Shown here piece by piece: positions 25,956 to 34,566 of a DNA stretch of 64,000 nucleotides (its first letter is position 1; each line of letters starts with the position of its first letter). Source of the stretch: CBDCFV01 sp965216425 (GTDB lineage Bacteria > Chloroflexota > Dehalococcoidia > Lucifugimonadales > UBA3495); NCBI GenBank assembly GCA_965216425.1, contig CBDCFV010000006.1:62001-126000 (forward strand), read 5' to 3'. The notes under the pieces are model-generated. The model was not told the DNA's origin and searched no databases. It saw nothing but the letters and a program-made list of their open reading frames with translations. A program made the translations under genes and the position numbers.

Positions 25956-26531
25956 ATGAACTATTGTCCCCGTTGCGGCGCGAAGCTTGGCTCAAAGATG
26001 GACGGCGGCAGGGAGAGGCCCGCGTGCCTTGTGCAGGGATGCGGTTTCATTTTCTTTGGGGATCACTCCATCGGATGCGGCGGCGTGGTGATCCGGGACA
26101 ACAAAGCCCTGCTGATTCAGCGCGGCATCAACCCCAACCGGGGCGCTTGGCAAATCCCGGGCGGTTACGTGGAAGCGGATGAGCAGATAATACACGCGGT
26201 GGAGAGGGAGGTACTGGAGGAGGCGGGGTTAGTCGCAAAGGTTATCGACGTGGTGGGCATCCGACACGCCAACACGGAACCCAACTCCAACATTTACGTC
26301 GTGTTCCGATTGGACGCCCCGACGGGTGAGCCCAGCTACGACGGGGACGAGACCATCGGTGCGGGTTTCTTCAGCATGGAAGAGATCAGCACAATGGAAG
26401 GAGTCCAAGGGTTCTCCCTTTGGTCCATCCAACGCGCCCTTGTCACTCCGGAGGGATCTGGCCTATTACATGAAGAAACCGAGATATCGCGGCAAAGGCG
26501 CAGTTGGACGTTGTTCGGGGTAAACCCGTGA
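25956..26531 (+). CDS. Nudix hydrolase with N-terminal zinc ribbon
   Basis: 191 residues from ATG 25956, with GAGGAG at 25943-25948. The N-terminal ribbon has CPRCG and ACLVQGCG (four Cys). The Nudix box spans GGYVEADEQ to REVLEEAGL, with the key Glu residues in REVLEEAG. Hydrolyses a nucleoside diphosphate linked to another group; the ribbon recalls NudC-like NADH pyrophosphatases and ADP-ribose hydrolases. A TATAAT at 25911-25916 is a candidate -10 for this gene. Stands alone, convergent with the VOC gene. Confidence 0.85.
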   Translation: MNYCPRCGAKLGSKMDGGRERPACLVQGCGFIFFGDHSIGCGGVVIRDNKALLIQRGINPNRGAWQIPGGYVEADEQIIHAVEREVLEEAGLVAKVIDVVGIRHANTEPNSNIYVVFRLDAPTGEPSYDGDETIGAGFFSMEEISTMEGVQGFSLWSIQRALVTPEGSGLLHEETEISRQRRSWTLFGVNP

Positions 26532-26549
26532 ATCCTCCGGCTGTCCCCG

Positions 26550-26888
26550 TTAAATGGGCCAGCCGTGCTCTGAAATGTCCACGCGATAGCCCTCGTCGTC
26601 ACGAATCCAGCTCTCGGCGATAGCCCCATAAGTGTTGGAGTTAGCCGTGGTCTGCGCGGTTTCCTCTATGGCCTTTATACTCTCCACTTGGAAGCCGAAG
26701 TGATTTATCCCCCAAGGAATGTCGGGGTTATGGATCAGAGCGACACCGACGTGACCATCCGACAAATAAATGGTGCCGTTAGGGCCCCGGCTCTTTTCTT
26801 CCAACCCGAAAACCTTCTTGTAATACTCCGCTTCCTTGTCCCGGTCCTGAACGTTCAAGGCGACGTGGCGAATCCTCGGCTTTTCCAC
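26550..26888 (-). CDS. VOC family (glyoxalase/dioxygenase fold) protein
   Basis: 112 residues, a single vicinal-oxygen-chelate module. IRHVALNVQDRDKEAEYYKKVFGLEE begins the fold with a metal-ligand His, GINHFGFQVES supplies another, and a C-terminal Asp/Glu segment (DDEGYRVDISEHGWP) the last. One module normally dimerises to make the active site. The reaction is unknown; in this catabolic context a dioxygenase, isomerase or lyase is plausible. Confidence 0.75.
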   Translation of the reverse strand: MEKPRIRHVALNVQDRDKEAEYYKKVFGLEEKSRGPNGTIYLSDGHVGVALIHNPDIPWGINHFGFQVESIKAIEETAQTTANSNTYGAIAESWIRDDEGYRVDISEHGWPI

Positions 26889-27015
26889 TACTGTAACCTC
26901 CCTTGCAGTTGGGATGCGGCGGCTCGATGCTCAAGGTCTGACGAGGGGCATTGTACGCAGTGGGAAATCACGTGACAAGCGGGTCATCCGGTGCGTTGAA
27001 GCTCGGGATCAGCCC

Positions 27016-27043
27016 TTGACTACTTAACAATGCCCCTTAAAAT
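27016..27043 (+). promoter_or_regulatory. Sigma-70-type promoter upstream of SDR gene
   Basis: TTGACT at 27016-27021 and TAAAAT at 27038-27043 with a 16-bp spacer, 31 bp before the SDR start codon. Confidence 0.5.
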
Positions 27044-27074
27044 CGAATCGTACTTTATACTTGGAGGACCAACA

Positions 27075-27827
27075 ATGCGACTGGAAAACAAAGTGGCCCT
27101 GATTACAGGAGGGGCCAGGGGGATAGGCGCCGCCGAGGCGCGGCTCTTTACTAAGGAAGGCGCCAAGGTGGTTATCGCCGATATTCTGGAGGAGCGGGGC
27201 CGACAGACCGAAGCCGAGATCAACGAGGCCGGCGGAGACTGTTTGTTCGTGAAACTGGACGTGACCGTAGAGTCTGACTGGCGCGAAGCGGTCTCCGTGA
27301 CTCTTGGCAGGTTCGGAAAACTGGACGTGCTGGTGAACAACGCCGGCATTTCTCTCAACGGGGACATTGAGAACTTCAGTGAAGAGGACTGGGACCGGAT
27401 CTCGAACGTAAACGTCAAGAGCGTCTTTCTCGGCACCAAGGTAGCCATCCCCGCCATGCGGGAAGCGGGCGGAGGGTCCATCATCAACATATCCTCCGGC
27501 GCGGGCATTGCTCCGGCATTGGGCACATCAGCCGCCTACGCAGCCACCAAGGGAGCGGTGCGGATATTCAGCAAGGCCACTGCGGTGCAACACGCCAAGG
27601 AGAATATAAGGTGCAACTCAGTGCACCCCGGACCGATCGACACCGACATGCTCCGGGCGTCGCGGCCCGACCAGCAGGGCCGTCAAGAACAGATAGGCCG
27701 TGTGCCCATGGGGCGAGTAGGAACCGCTGAAGAAATCGCCTACGGCGTCCTCTACCTGGCGTCGGACGAGTCCTCTTTCGTCACCGGGTCGGAACTGGTC
27801 ATCGACGGGGGCAGGACCGCCCAATAA
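27075..27827 (+). CDS. Short-chain dehydrogenase/reductase (SDR)
   Basis: NAD(P)-dependent oxidoreductase, 250 residues from ATG 27075 with GGAGG at 27062-27066; an in-frame ATG at 27030 lies before the ribosome site and is rejected. Classical SDR motifs: TGGARGIG for the dinucleotide, NNAG, catalytic Ser in INISSGAG, and YxxxK in YAATKGA, then HPGPIDTDM. The C-terminal FVTGSELVIDGG is usual for 3-hydroxyacyl or sugar/steroid SDRs. Substrate not determinable. Neighbours are catabolic enzymes on the opposite strand. Confidence 0.88.
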   Translation: MRLENKVALITGGARGIGAAEARLFTKEGAKVVIADILEERGRQTEAEINEAGGDCLFVKLDVTVESDWREAVSVTLGRFGKLDVLVNNAGISLNGDIENFSEEDWDRISNVNVKSVFLGTKVAIPAMREAGGGSIINISSGAGIAPALGTSAAYAATKGAVRIFSKATAVQHAKENIRCNSVHPGPIDTDMLRASRPDQQGRQEQIGRVPMGRVGTAEEIAYGVLYLASDESSFVTGSELVIDGGRTAQ

Positions 27828-27842
27828 TCTTGACGTACCGGG

Positions 27843-28364
27843 CTAAGCCGGTACGTACTTCTCCCCGAATTTCCCCCGGTGGACTATCTCCTCCATCGGC
27901 CTTCGGGGAGTGCCCTTCGGCCTGGGTCCATCGGGCCTGTACCCGAAGGGCAGGATGGTTATTAACTCCATACCTTCGGGAATGTTCAACAGGGCGATAA
28001 CCGCCTTTTGCTGTTCTTCAACGCGGACTCCTACGAAACAGGTGCCCAAGCCTTCCGACCAAGCCATAAGTTCCATCTGCTGAAGGGCCCGGCCCGCGTC
28101 CAACTGGGGCCGGGGCGCGTCTTCCATGACTATCACAATAACCATGGGGGCTTGTGCAATGAACGATCCCTGGGTGGCGATGCGACCAAGCTCCGTCAGG
28201 GTATCCTTGTCGGTCACCAATATGAAGTGCCATTTTTGGGTGTTGCTCGAGCTCGGCGCCCATCGGCCCGCCTGCAATATCTTCAGAATCACCGATTCAG
28301 GGACCGGGTCGGGTTTGAACTCCCTGATGGTCCGCCGGTTTCTGATGCAGCGATAAACGTCCAT
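27843..28364 (-). CDS. Nitroreductase family flavoprotein
   Basis: 173 residues. MDVYRCIRNRRTIREFKPDPVP carries the FMN-contacting Arg cluster, GRWAPSSSNTQKWHFILV the second FMN loop, and GLGTCFVGV the C-terminal one. Size fits the smaller single-domain nitroreductases. Uses NAD(P)H to reduce nitro, quinone or enone groups; in Chloroflexota many members have other roles. It is 55 bp downstream of the amidohydrolase gene on the same strand and could be co-transcribed. Confidence 0.85.
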   Translation of the reverse strand: MDVYRCIRNRRTIREFKPDPVPESVILKILQAGRWAPSSSNTQKWHFILVTDKDTLTELGRIATQGSFIAQAPMVIVIVMEDAPRPQLDAGRALQQMELMAWSEGLGTCFVGVRVEEQQKAVIALLNIPEGMELITILPFGYRPDGPRPKGTPRRPMEEIVHRGKFGEKYVPA

Positions 28365-28419
28365 TTTCTTCCCCTTGCGTGGAAAAAGCGTCAGTACGCG
28401 TTCAGAGATAAAGTTATCG

Positions 28420-29421
28420 TTAGATTCCCAGCAACGATTCCAGGTTCTTCCAAGAAACCTTCTCTTTCTCGTCCGCGGACAAGCTTTGCAGTCCCTCCAT
28501 CCATCCGCCGGGAGAAGGGTCCCAACCTACGAAGGGCCAGTCGCTGCCGATGACTACCCTGTCGGCGCCGACGGCATCGATGAGGAACCGCAAACCGGCC
28601 TCGCTGCTGGTCAGAAAATCGTAGTAAATCTGCTTCTGGTATGCGCTGGGTGGTCTCTGGATATTGACGCGAGCCTCCGAGCGTACCTGCCAACCATGGT
28701 CAAGTCGACCCATGCCAAAGCAGGCCCCGCCGCCGCCGTGGGCGACGCAGACCTTCAGGTTGGGACACTCGTCCAGAATACCTCCGTAAATCAGGGTCGC
28801 CACCAGCAAGGCATCCTCCAGAACGACGCCCACACTGTTGGGAAGGCCGTACTTCAGCGTCTTTTCTAAGGCCACCAAGTTGTCTTGTGGCTGCGGATGA
28901 AAGAACAGCAGAGCATCCAGAGATTCGGCCGCCTTGAACAACGGCAGGAAGTGGGGTTCATCCCAGTTGGCCTCGTTGACCACCATGTCCAGCTCTGCCC
29001 CTTTGAGGCCCAGGACTTTTACCGCCCTTTCCAGTTCCTCGATAGAGGCGTCGACGTCCTGGACGGGCAGGGTAGCAAGCCCGGCAAACCTGTCAGGCCA
29101 CTTTTTTGCCATGCCGGCTATTTCGTCATTGACATCTTTCGACGCTTGTATCGCCGCACCTGTCTCCCAGTGATAAGGGAAAAGAGGCGTGTGGATGGAG
29201 ACCACTTGAACGTCCGTACCCTCAGAGTCCATCTCGGCAAGCCTCTCCTCCGGCGTGTACCGGAGTTTCGGCGAGTTAATCAAAATCCGCTTGCCATTGC
29301 CGACGATGAATTCCGATTCGCCTTGGGCCTCGTACCCCATACCGTGCCAGTCCTCGCCGTTTTCAAAGGCCTTCCAAAGGCTTTGCGGCGCCAAGTGGGT
29401 ATGAACGTCTATGTGTCTCAC
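28420..29421 (-). CDS. Amidohydrolase family protein (ACMSD-like, PF04909 type), paralogue A
   Basis: 333 residues from the GTG at 29421, chosen because GGAGG lies about 8 nt upstream on the coding strand and the protein then opens RHIDVHTHLAP. The HxH metal motif is in DVHTH, a third His in VCVAHGGGG and the catalytic Asp in VVIGSDWPFVG. This is the layout of 2-amino-3-carboxymuconate-semialdehyde decarboxylase and related gamma-resorcylate decarboxylases. Probably decarboxylates or hydrolyses an aromatic-derived acid. It is a tandem paralogue of the next gene. Confidence 0.82.
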   Translation of the reverse strand: MRHIDVHTHLAPQSLWKAFENGEDWHGMGYEAQGESEFIVGNGKRILINSPKLRYTPEERLAEMDSEGTDVQVVSIHTPLFPYHWETGAAIQASKDVNDEIAGMAKKWPDRFAGLATLPVQDVDASIEELERAVKVLGLKGAELDMVVNEANWDEPHFLPLFKAAESLDALLFFHPQPQDNLVALEKTLKYGLPNSVGVVLEDALLVATLIYGGILDECPNLKVCVAHGGGGACFGMGRLDHGWQVRSEARVNIQRPPSAYQKQIYYDFLTSSEAGLRFLIDAVGADRVVIGSDWPFVGWDPSPGGWMEGLQSLSADEKEKVSWKNLESLLGI

Positions 29422-29462
29422 GAATTGTCCTCCGGAACACGGGTCTTGAAGTTGAAGAGGGG

Positions 29463-30458
29463 TTAAAGCCCCAGAAGGTTCTCCAAGTTCTTCCACAGGA
29501 TGGCGTCTTTCTCTTCCTGGGTAAGGCTGTCCATCCTCAATATCCAGGAAACGGGCCAGTCCTGGGCCATGTCATACGGCCAGTCGGTGCCGAATACCAC
29601 CCGGTCGATGCCCACCGAGTCAATCAGGTACCGTAGCGACTCTTCGGTGTATACGATGCAATCGTAGTAAAACCGGTTTAGATAGGCGCTGGGCGGTTGG
29701 GCAGAGTGACGGTCTGCCTCGGGAGTCCTCTGCCAGCCTCGGTCCATGCGTCCGGCGCCGTAGCAGGCGTAACCGCCGCCATGGGACAAGCAAATCCGCA
29801 GGTCGGGGCACGCGTCCATCACGCCGCCAAACACCAAGGATGCAAAGGTTAACGTCCGGTCGGCCAGATTCCCCACTGAATTGGGCATGTGGTACCGTTT
29901 GATACGTTGGTCCACGATGGTGTCGCCGCCCTGGTGGAACAGGATAACCGCGCCCAACTGCTCGGCGGCTTTCCAGAAAGGCATGTACTCCGACTCATCC
30001 AGCAGTTTGCCGTTGATCTTGTCGTCGATCATCGCCCCTTTGAAGCCGAGCTGCACCATCACCCGCTCCAACTCCGTTACGGCGGCGGACACGTCCTGCA
30101 TCGGCAGCGTTGCCAAGCCGGCGAACCGGTCGGGCCAGGACTTCATCATCTGGCTGATTTCATCGTTGGATTCCCTGGACGTAGCAGCGGCTAAATCAGT
30201 GTCCATTTCGTAGTTGTAAAACCCTGCGTAGGGAGACACTACGTGTACATCAACGCCAAGCGAGTCCATGTCGGCAAGCCTTTGCTCCGGAGTCCAACTG
30301 GACTTGGGCGGCAATTGGCCCCGGCGGTCTCCGGCAACCAGAATTTCGCGCCCCCTGGCGTCCCGCTCCCTCTTGAGTGTGTGCCAGTCGCCGGCCCCTT
30401 CTGTCGCCCGCCAGAAACACTGCGGCGTCAGATGGGCGTGAATGTCGATACTGCGCAT
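29463..30458 (-). CDS. Amidohydrolase family protein (ACMSD-like), paralogue B
   Basis: 331 residues from ATG 30458 (AGGGGA just upstream). IDIHAHLTP gives HxH, ICLSHGGGYACY the next His and VVFGTDWPYDM the Asp. It matches paralogue A along its length, including DVSAAVTELERVM versus DVDASIEELERAV, so the pair arose by duplication. The intergenic gap to paralogue A is 41 bp, and the monooxygenase gene lies 46 bp upstream, so one operon is likely. Confidence 0.82.
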   Translation of the reverse strand: MRSIDIHAHLTPQCFWRATEGAGDWHTLKRERDARGREILVAGDRRGQLPPKSSWTPEQRLADMDSLGVDVHVVSPYAGFYNYEMDTDLAAATSRESNDEISQMMKSWPDRFAGLATLPMQDVSAAVTELERVMVQLGFKGAMIDDKINGKLLDESEYMPFWKAAEQLGAVILFHQGGDTIVDQRIKRYHMPNSVGNLADRTLTFASLVFGGVMDACPDLRICLSHGGGYACYGAGRMDRGWQRTPEADRHSAQPPSAYLNRFYYDCIVYTEESLRYLIDSVGIDRVVFGTDWPYDMAQDWPVSWILRMDSLTQEEKDAILWKNLENLLGL

Positions 30459-30504
30459 ATTCGTCCCCTGCAAACGGAGGTTGATAAGTTGGGTTAAGCC
30501 GGGC

Positions 30505-31548
30505 CTACCGGAACCGGGGCATTACGTCATTGGCGAACAGTTCCATTGACCGCATTACCTTGGCGTGCTCCATGCTGCCGAATGACATGCTTGCCCCGAA
30601 GTAGCCTATGTTGTGCCGGTCGCGCAGGCGCTCAATCCGCTGGACGCACTGGTCCGGCGTGCAGAAGTACATTGTGTTCTTCAACTCAGCATCGTAATCC
30701 GGCGGTGCTTCCGTCGTTGTCTGTCTCCATCGGTCCAAGTCGATGTTAATTTCATCGCCCCGTGTCATGGGACGCCGGTGTCCAGCCAGTTCACGGACCC
30801 AGACGACCGACTCACGAGGGTCCTCCCGCGCCGTTTGTTCATCCTCGGTCAGGTACACGAACCGGAAGTAGGGCATCGCCTCGATGTTGGCAGGTTTATT
30901 TGCAGCGGCGCAACGATCAGCGTAAAGATCGAACAGGCCCAGGTTGTCGGCTTCCGGGGTGGAAAAGCTGGTGAGAATAGGCAGATCTCGGGACACCGCT
31001 ACGTCCACGCTGGCCGGAGTGCGGGACACCGCCAAGTATACCGGCGGGTGGGGCTTTTGCAGCGGCGAAGGGGCGATGGTGAGGTTCTCCACTTGGTAGT
31101 ATTCGCCGCGGTAGTCAAAGTCCCGCGTGGTCCAAAGACCGAGGATGATGTCCAGGGCCTCTTGAAACCGCTGGTCGCGGGAGTCGAAGTCTATGTTGAA
31201 GTTGCCGTACTCGTACGTCGTAGAGCCCCGTCCAACCCCGAATTCCAGCCGGCCGTTGCTCAACACATCCATCATCGCGGCTTCTTCCGCAATCAAGATG
31301 GGATCATGAAGCGGTAAAACGGTTACGCCGGTGCCGATGCGAATCTTTTTCGTGCGACCAGCCACATAGCTGACTATGGGCAGCAAGGATGGGAAAATGC
31401 CATAGCGGCTGGAGTGATGCTCCGCAATCCACACCGAGTCAAATCCCAATTCCTCTGCGTACTGTATCTGCTCCACGGCCTCGCCATAGATGCGGCTTTG
31501 TTCCTTGGCGTCTGGCTCAGTCCAGGGAATAAACAGTGCAAACTTCAT
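30505..31548 (-). CDS. LLM-class flavin-dependent monooxygenase (luciferase-like)
   Basis: 347 residues, bacterial luciferase fold. MKFALFIPWTEPDAKEQSR begins the TIM barrel; FDSVWIAEHHSSRYG, RIGTGVTVLPLHDPI and LEFGVGRGSTTYEYG are family landmarks. Uses reduced flavin and O2 (supplied by a separate reductase) to oxidise an unknown substrate. First gene of an apparent operon with the two ACMSD-like amidohydrolases, consistent with oxidation followed by decarboxylation or hydrolysis. Confidence 0.88.
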   Translation of the reverse strand: MKFALFIPWTEPDAKEQSRIYGEAVEQIQYAEELGFDSVWIAEHHSSRYGIFPSLLPIVSYVAGRTKKIRIGTGVTVLPLHDPILIAEEAAMMDVLSNGRLEFGVGRGSTTYEYGNFNIDFDSRDQRFQEALDIILGLWTTRDFDYRGEYYQVENLTIAPSPLQKPHPPVYLAVSRTPASVDVAVSRDLPILTSFSTPEADNLGLFDLYADRCAAANKPANIEAMPYFRFVYLTEDEQTAREDPRESVVWVRELAGHRRPMTRGDEINIDLDRWRQTTTEAPPDYDAELKNTMYFCTPDQCVQRIERLRDRHNIGYFGASMSFGSMEHAKVMRSMELFANDVMPRFR

Positions 31549-31669
31549 TCGAACTCAGGCCTCCTTAGTAACAGACCAGCTAATTGTACCATCCTCCTGT
31601 AGTAGAATCTTCGCATCCAACTCGACAGACCGTCTCAACCCGACTCCTGACTTTTGCGCCGAGGAGCCA

Positions 31670-32398
31670 ATGATAGACCCGGTTGAAATAACAACGTTGG
31701 CGGTGGTGACATTCCTGGCATTCACCATCGCGGGCGTTACTGGGTTCGGCGGCGGGCTGTTCGTTATGCCGGTGCTGCTGTTGATGCTGGACCCTCGGGA
31801 GGCGGGGCCCATCATCGGGCTGGTCCAGCTTGTCGCGGCGGCTTCCCGGGCCGGCCTGAACTGGGAAGGGATTTCCTGGCCCATTGTGAAACGACTGGCG
31901 CTGACGTCGGTTCCCATTGCCGCTGTGGCCAGTTTCTTGTTTGTCGTCACGCCAGCGCCCATATTCACGCGCATATTCGGCTGCCTGCTGCTGCTGATGG
32001 TGGCCCAAGGCCACACGCCCTGGAACATAAGCAAAAACATAAGTCTGCGCAGCTTCCTTTTCGTGGGTGCGGCCAACGGCTTGGTTTCCGGTTACTTGGG
32101 GCCATCGGGGCCGGTGGGAGCGCCCTTTTACCTTGCCTACGGACTGACCGGTGTCGCTTTCGTGGGCACATCTTCGGCCGGCATACTCATGACCCAACTA
32201 CCCAAAATCCCCGTGTTTGCCAGCACCCACCTGTTCAGCGCCCAGGTATTGTTCATATCCGCCATCGCCAGCGTTATGTCCTTTGGAGGGTCGCTGCTGG
32301 GCAACCGCATATCAAGCAAATTGCCGGAACGGTGGTTCCGCCTCGTCGTCGAAGGACTGCTGGTCCTGAGCGGGATAGTCCTGATAATCCGGGGGTAG
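31670..32398 (+). CDS. Sulfite exporter TauE/SafE-like (TSUP) membrane protein
   Basis: 242 residues from ATG 31670, with GAGGAG at 31661-31666 (short spacing); in-frame codons upstream to 31490 overlap the divergent gene and lack homology. About eight hydrophobic segments. FTIAGVTGFGGGLFVMPVLL is the first TauE half-signature, and GLVSGYLGPSGPVGAPFYL the second. Predicted export of sulfite, sulfoacetate or another organosulfonate/carboxylate. It stands alone between opposite-strand genes. Confidence 0.82.
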   Translation: MIDPVEITTLAVVTFLAFTIAGVTGFGGGLFVMPVLLLMLDPREAGPIIGLVQLVAAASRAGLNWEGISWPIVKRLALTSVPIAAVASFLFVVTPAPIFTRIFGCLLLLMVAQGHTPWNISKNISLRSFLFVGAANGLVSGYLGPSGPVGAPFYLAYGLTGVAFVGTSSAGILMTQLPKIPVFASTHLFSAQVLFISAIASVMSFGGSLLGNRISSKLPERWFRLVVEGLLVLSGIVLIIRG

Positions 32399-32462
32399 GC
32401 CGCCATAAATCCCAACCCGCGGGCTGTACACTGCTTTGCCATTACCCGACCGTTCAAGGACG

Positions 32463-33260
32463 TTATACGTCCATCAACGCCTTGCGTTGGCCCCCGTCCA
32501 TAGAAATGGAAGCGCCGGTGACAAAGCTGGCCCGCTCAGAAGACAGGAACACCACCATGTCGGCTACCTCCTCTGAGGTGCACAACCGGCCGATGGGAAT
32601 GCTGGCGATGGCACGTCGCTGCGCCTCCTCCTCGCTTACGCCCTTCTCTTTGGACATGGTTCGCACCAAGCCCCACCACCGGTCGGTGTCGACGGGACCG
32701 GGATTGACTGCGTTGACGGTTATTCCGAATGGCGCCATTTCCTCGGCAATCGCTAACGTAAAGTTAATTCCGCCGGCGTTGGCCGCCCCAGGCGTGATTT
32801 CGAAGTAAAGGGGCTTTATCCCGTCGTTGCCGATTACGTTGACGATGCGGCCCCAACCCTGTTGCTTCATCGTGGGTACGGCGGCCTTGCAGGTGCGGAC
32901 ATACCCCATGAACTTCAGGTTCAGACTTTGCATCCAGTCGGATTCTTCCAGGTTCTCCAGCCTGCCGCCCGGGGAACCGCCGGCGTTGTTGACCAGTATA
33001 TCCAATCTGCCGAAGTGAGAAGACGCTTGGGAAATGAAGCGTTGGGCATCCGCTTCCTTGTTCATGTCAGCGACTATAGGGAGGACTTCCACCCCGGCTT
33101 CACCGCTGATTTCCTTGGCGGTCGCCTCCAACCGTTCCTTGCCGCGGGCGCATATCGCTACACGGACCCCTTCCCGGGCCAACGCCAGCGCCGACGCCTT
33201 GCCAATGCCCATACTGCCGCCGGTGATCAGGGCCACTCTTCCGTTCAGACCTAGCTCCAT
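32463..33260 (-). CDS. Short-chain dehydrogenase/reductase (SDR)
   Basis: 265 residues; GAGGTGG precedes the ATG. Motifs: TGGSMGIGKA, NNAGGSPGG and a catalytic region where VIGNDGIKPLYFEITPGAANAGGINF replaces the usual Ser...YxxxK: the Tyr is in PLYFEI and no Lys is four residues on. C-terminal FVTGASISMDGG is usual. The missing YxxxK Lys suggests altered chemistry or a divergent subgroup. No clear operon partner. Confidence 0.82.
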   Translation of the reverse strand: MELGLNGRVALITGGSMGIGKASALALAREGVRVAICARGKERLEATAKEISGEAGVEVLPIVADMNKEADAQRFISQASSHFGRLDILVNNAGGSPGGRLENLEESDWMQSLNLKFMGYVRTCKAAVPTMKQQGWGRIVNVIGNDGIKPLYFEITPGAANAGGINFTLAIAEEMAPFGITVNAVNPGPVDTDRWWGLVRTMSKEKGVSEEEAQRRAIASIPIGRLCTSEEVADMVVFLSSERASFVTGASISMDGGQRKALMDV

Positions 33261-33312
33261 GTTCCACCTCCGTCAGCAACTCGATTTACGGTGCAATACC
33301 TGTTTAGCAGAA

Positions 33313-33347
33313 ATCCCCCGTCCCTTAAACAGCAAAGGAACGGGGGA
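33313..33347 (-). terminator. Terminator hairpin between BNR protein and SDR genes
   Basis: Arms ATCCCCCGTCCCTTA and AAAGGAACGGGGGAT pair with one mismatch. Read on the minus strand it follows the BNR gene (ending at 33419) and precedes TTTCTG, so it can end that transcript. Confidence 0.5.
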
Positions 33348-33367
33348 TCGTCGTCTCGATAACCTTC

Positions 33368-33391
33368 GGCGGCCTGTAAGTTCAGGCCGCC
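33368..33391. terminator. Second hairpin in the same gap
   Basis: Perfect 9-bp stem GGCGGCCTG/CAGGCCGCC with a TAAGTT loop. No T tract on either side; either a supporting terminator or an RNA-stabilising structure. Confidence 0.4.
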
Positions 33392-33418
33392 TTACCAAAA
33401 ACGATTGTCATGCAACTC

Positions 33419-34450
33419 TTATGATGTGCAGGCGAGCGAGTAGACTTGGCTGGCGCCTTCCGGCATAGGATGCTCCTGCCAAGTGTCGCCGTAGTCAGTG
33501 CTGCCCCAGACTTGGCCGCCATTCGCGGCGCAGTACATGCGGCCCCGCCGGTGAGCATCGAAGGCTACGCCGAACATCGTGCTGTGAGCATCGAACCCGG
33601 TGTTCACCCGCTCCCAGTTGTCCCCAGCGTCGGTGCTGCGGTACAGGACGCCAAGATCGCTCTGGAAGTTGGCTCCCGCGGCCACCCAGATGGTGTTCGG
33701 GTCTCCGGGCGCCTCGCTGATGTCGCGGCAGTAGCTCTGCCCCTTGGCGTTCAACGGCTCAAGGTTCACGTGGGTCCAGTGGTCCCCGTGGTCGTCGCTC
33801 CTCCACATGCCGGCCCTGGAAATGCTAAACACAGTGCCTGGGAAAAGGGAACTGGTCATAACACCGTGCATGTCGACCAGGTCGTCGTTAGTGTACAGTC
33901 CGTGGCTGAGGTTCTCCCAGCGGTCACCGCCGTCGCGTGTGCGGATGAGGCCGCCCACCTCGATAGCGCCGTAAAGCTCATCGGAGTCTGACTTGCTGGC
34001 GGACATCATAAGAATCCGCTTGGCGGGGTTGGAGCCTGGGCCGACGGTGACATCGGGGAACCGCACGCTTACAGGCATCTGACGCCAGTTTTCGCCACCG
34101 TCTTCGCTGCGGTAAATCTCCGAGGCCTCGTAGCCGGCGTACATCACGTTGGGGTCCCTTGGCGAGTAGAGCATCGACCATACCGGGAGGCCGTGGTCGG
34201 GAACGTCTACCTTTTCCCAGTGGTCGCCTTGGTCTGTGGTGCGATAGGGACCGACCTGAGTCCCAGCGTACATAATCTCGGGCTTTTCAGGGTGGACGGC
34301 CAGCGCGCGGATGGACGGAGCTTCAGGCAGGCCGTTGGTCAACAAATCCCAGTGCCCGCTTCCTTCCTCCATGCGGTAAAGCCCGGTACTGACCATCCGT
34401 CCGGGGGCGGTCTCCCCGGCCAGACCCACGTAAACGTAAGCTTTGCTCAT
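33419..34450 (-). CDS. BNR/sortilin-type beta-propeller protein
   Basis: 343 residues, no signal peptide. Repeated Asp-box (BNR) motifs: RTTDQGDHWEKV, RSEDGGENWRQM, RTRDGGDRWENL, RSDDHGDHWTHV, RSTDAGDNWERV and GSTDYGDTWQEH, spaced about 45-55 residues. This forms a seven-bladed or six-bladed propeller like sialidases and Vps10-type proteins, but no sialidase catalytic Arg triad is evident. Function unknown; carbohydrate or protein binding is possible. Start supported by GAGGTAACTG. Confidence 0.75.
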   Translation of the reverse strand: MSKAYVYVGLAGETAPGRMVSTGLYRMEEGSGHWDLLTNGLPEAPSIRALAVHPEKPEIMYAGTQVGPYRTTDQGDHWEKVDVPDHGLPVWSMLYSPRDPNVMYAGYEASEIYRSEDGGENWRQMPVSVRFPDVTVGPGSNPAKRILMMSASKSDSDELYGAIEVGGLIRTRDGGDRWENLSHGLYTNDDLVDMHGVMTSSLFPGTVFSISRAGMWRSDDHGDHWTHVNLEPLNAKGQSYCRDISEAPGDPNTIWVAAGANFQSDLGVLYRSTDAGDNWERVNTGFDAHSTMFGVAFDAHRRGRMYCAANGGQVWGSTDYGDTWQEHPMPEGASQVYSLACTS

Positions 34451-34566
34451 CTTTCAGTTACCTCTCTTCTATATGCCAACCATAGCTGTTGCCGACGGTT
34501 GGACAAGTATTGGATGGGGCAATTCCACCAGAAAGCCAGGTGCTTGTCAATTGTAGAATCAGCCAT

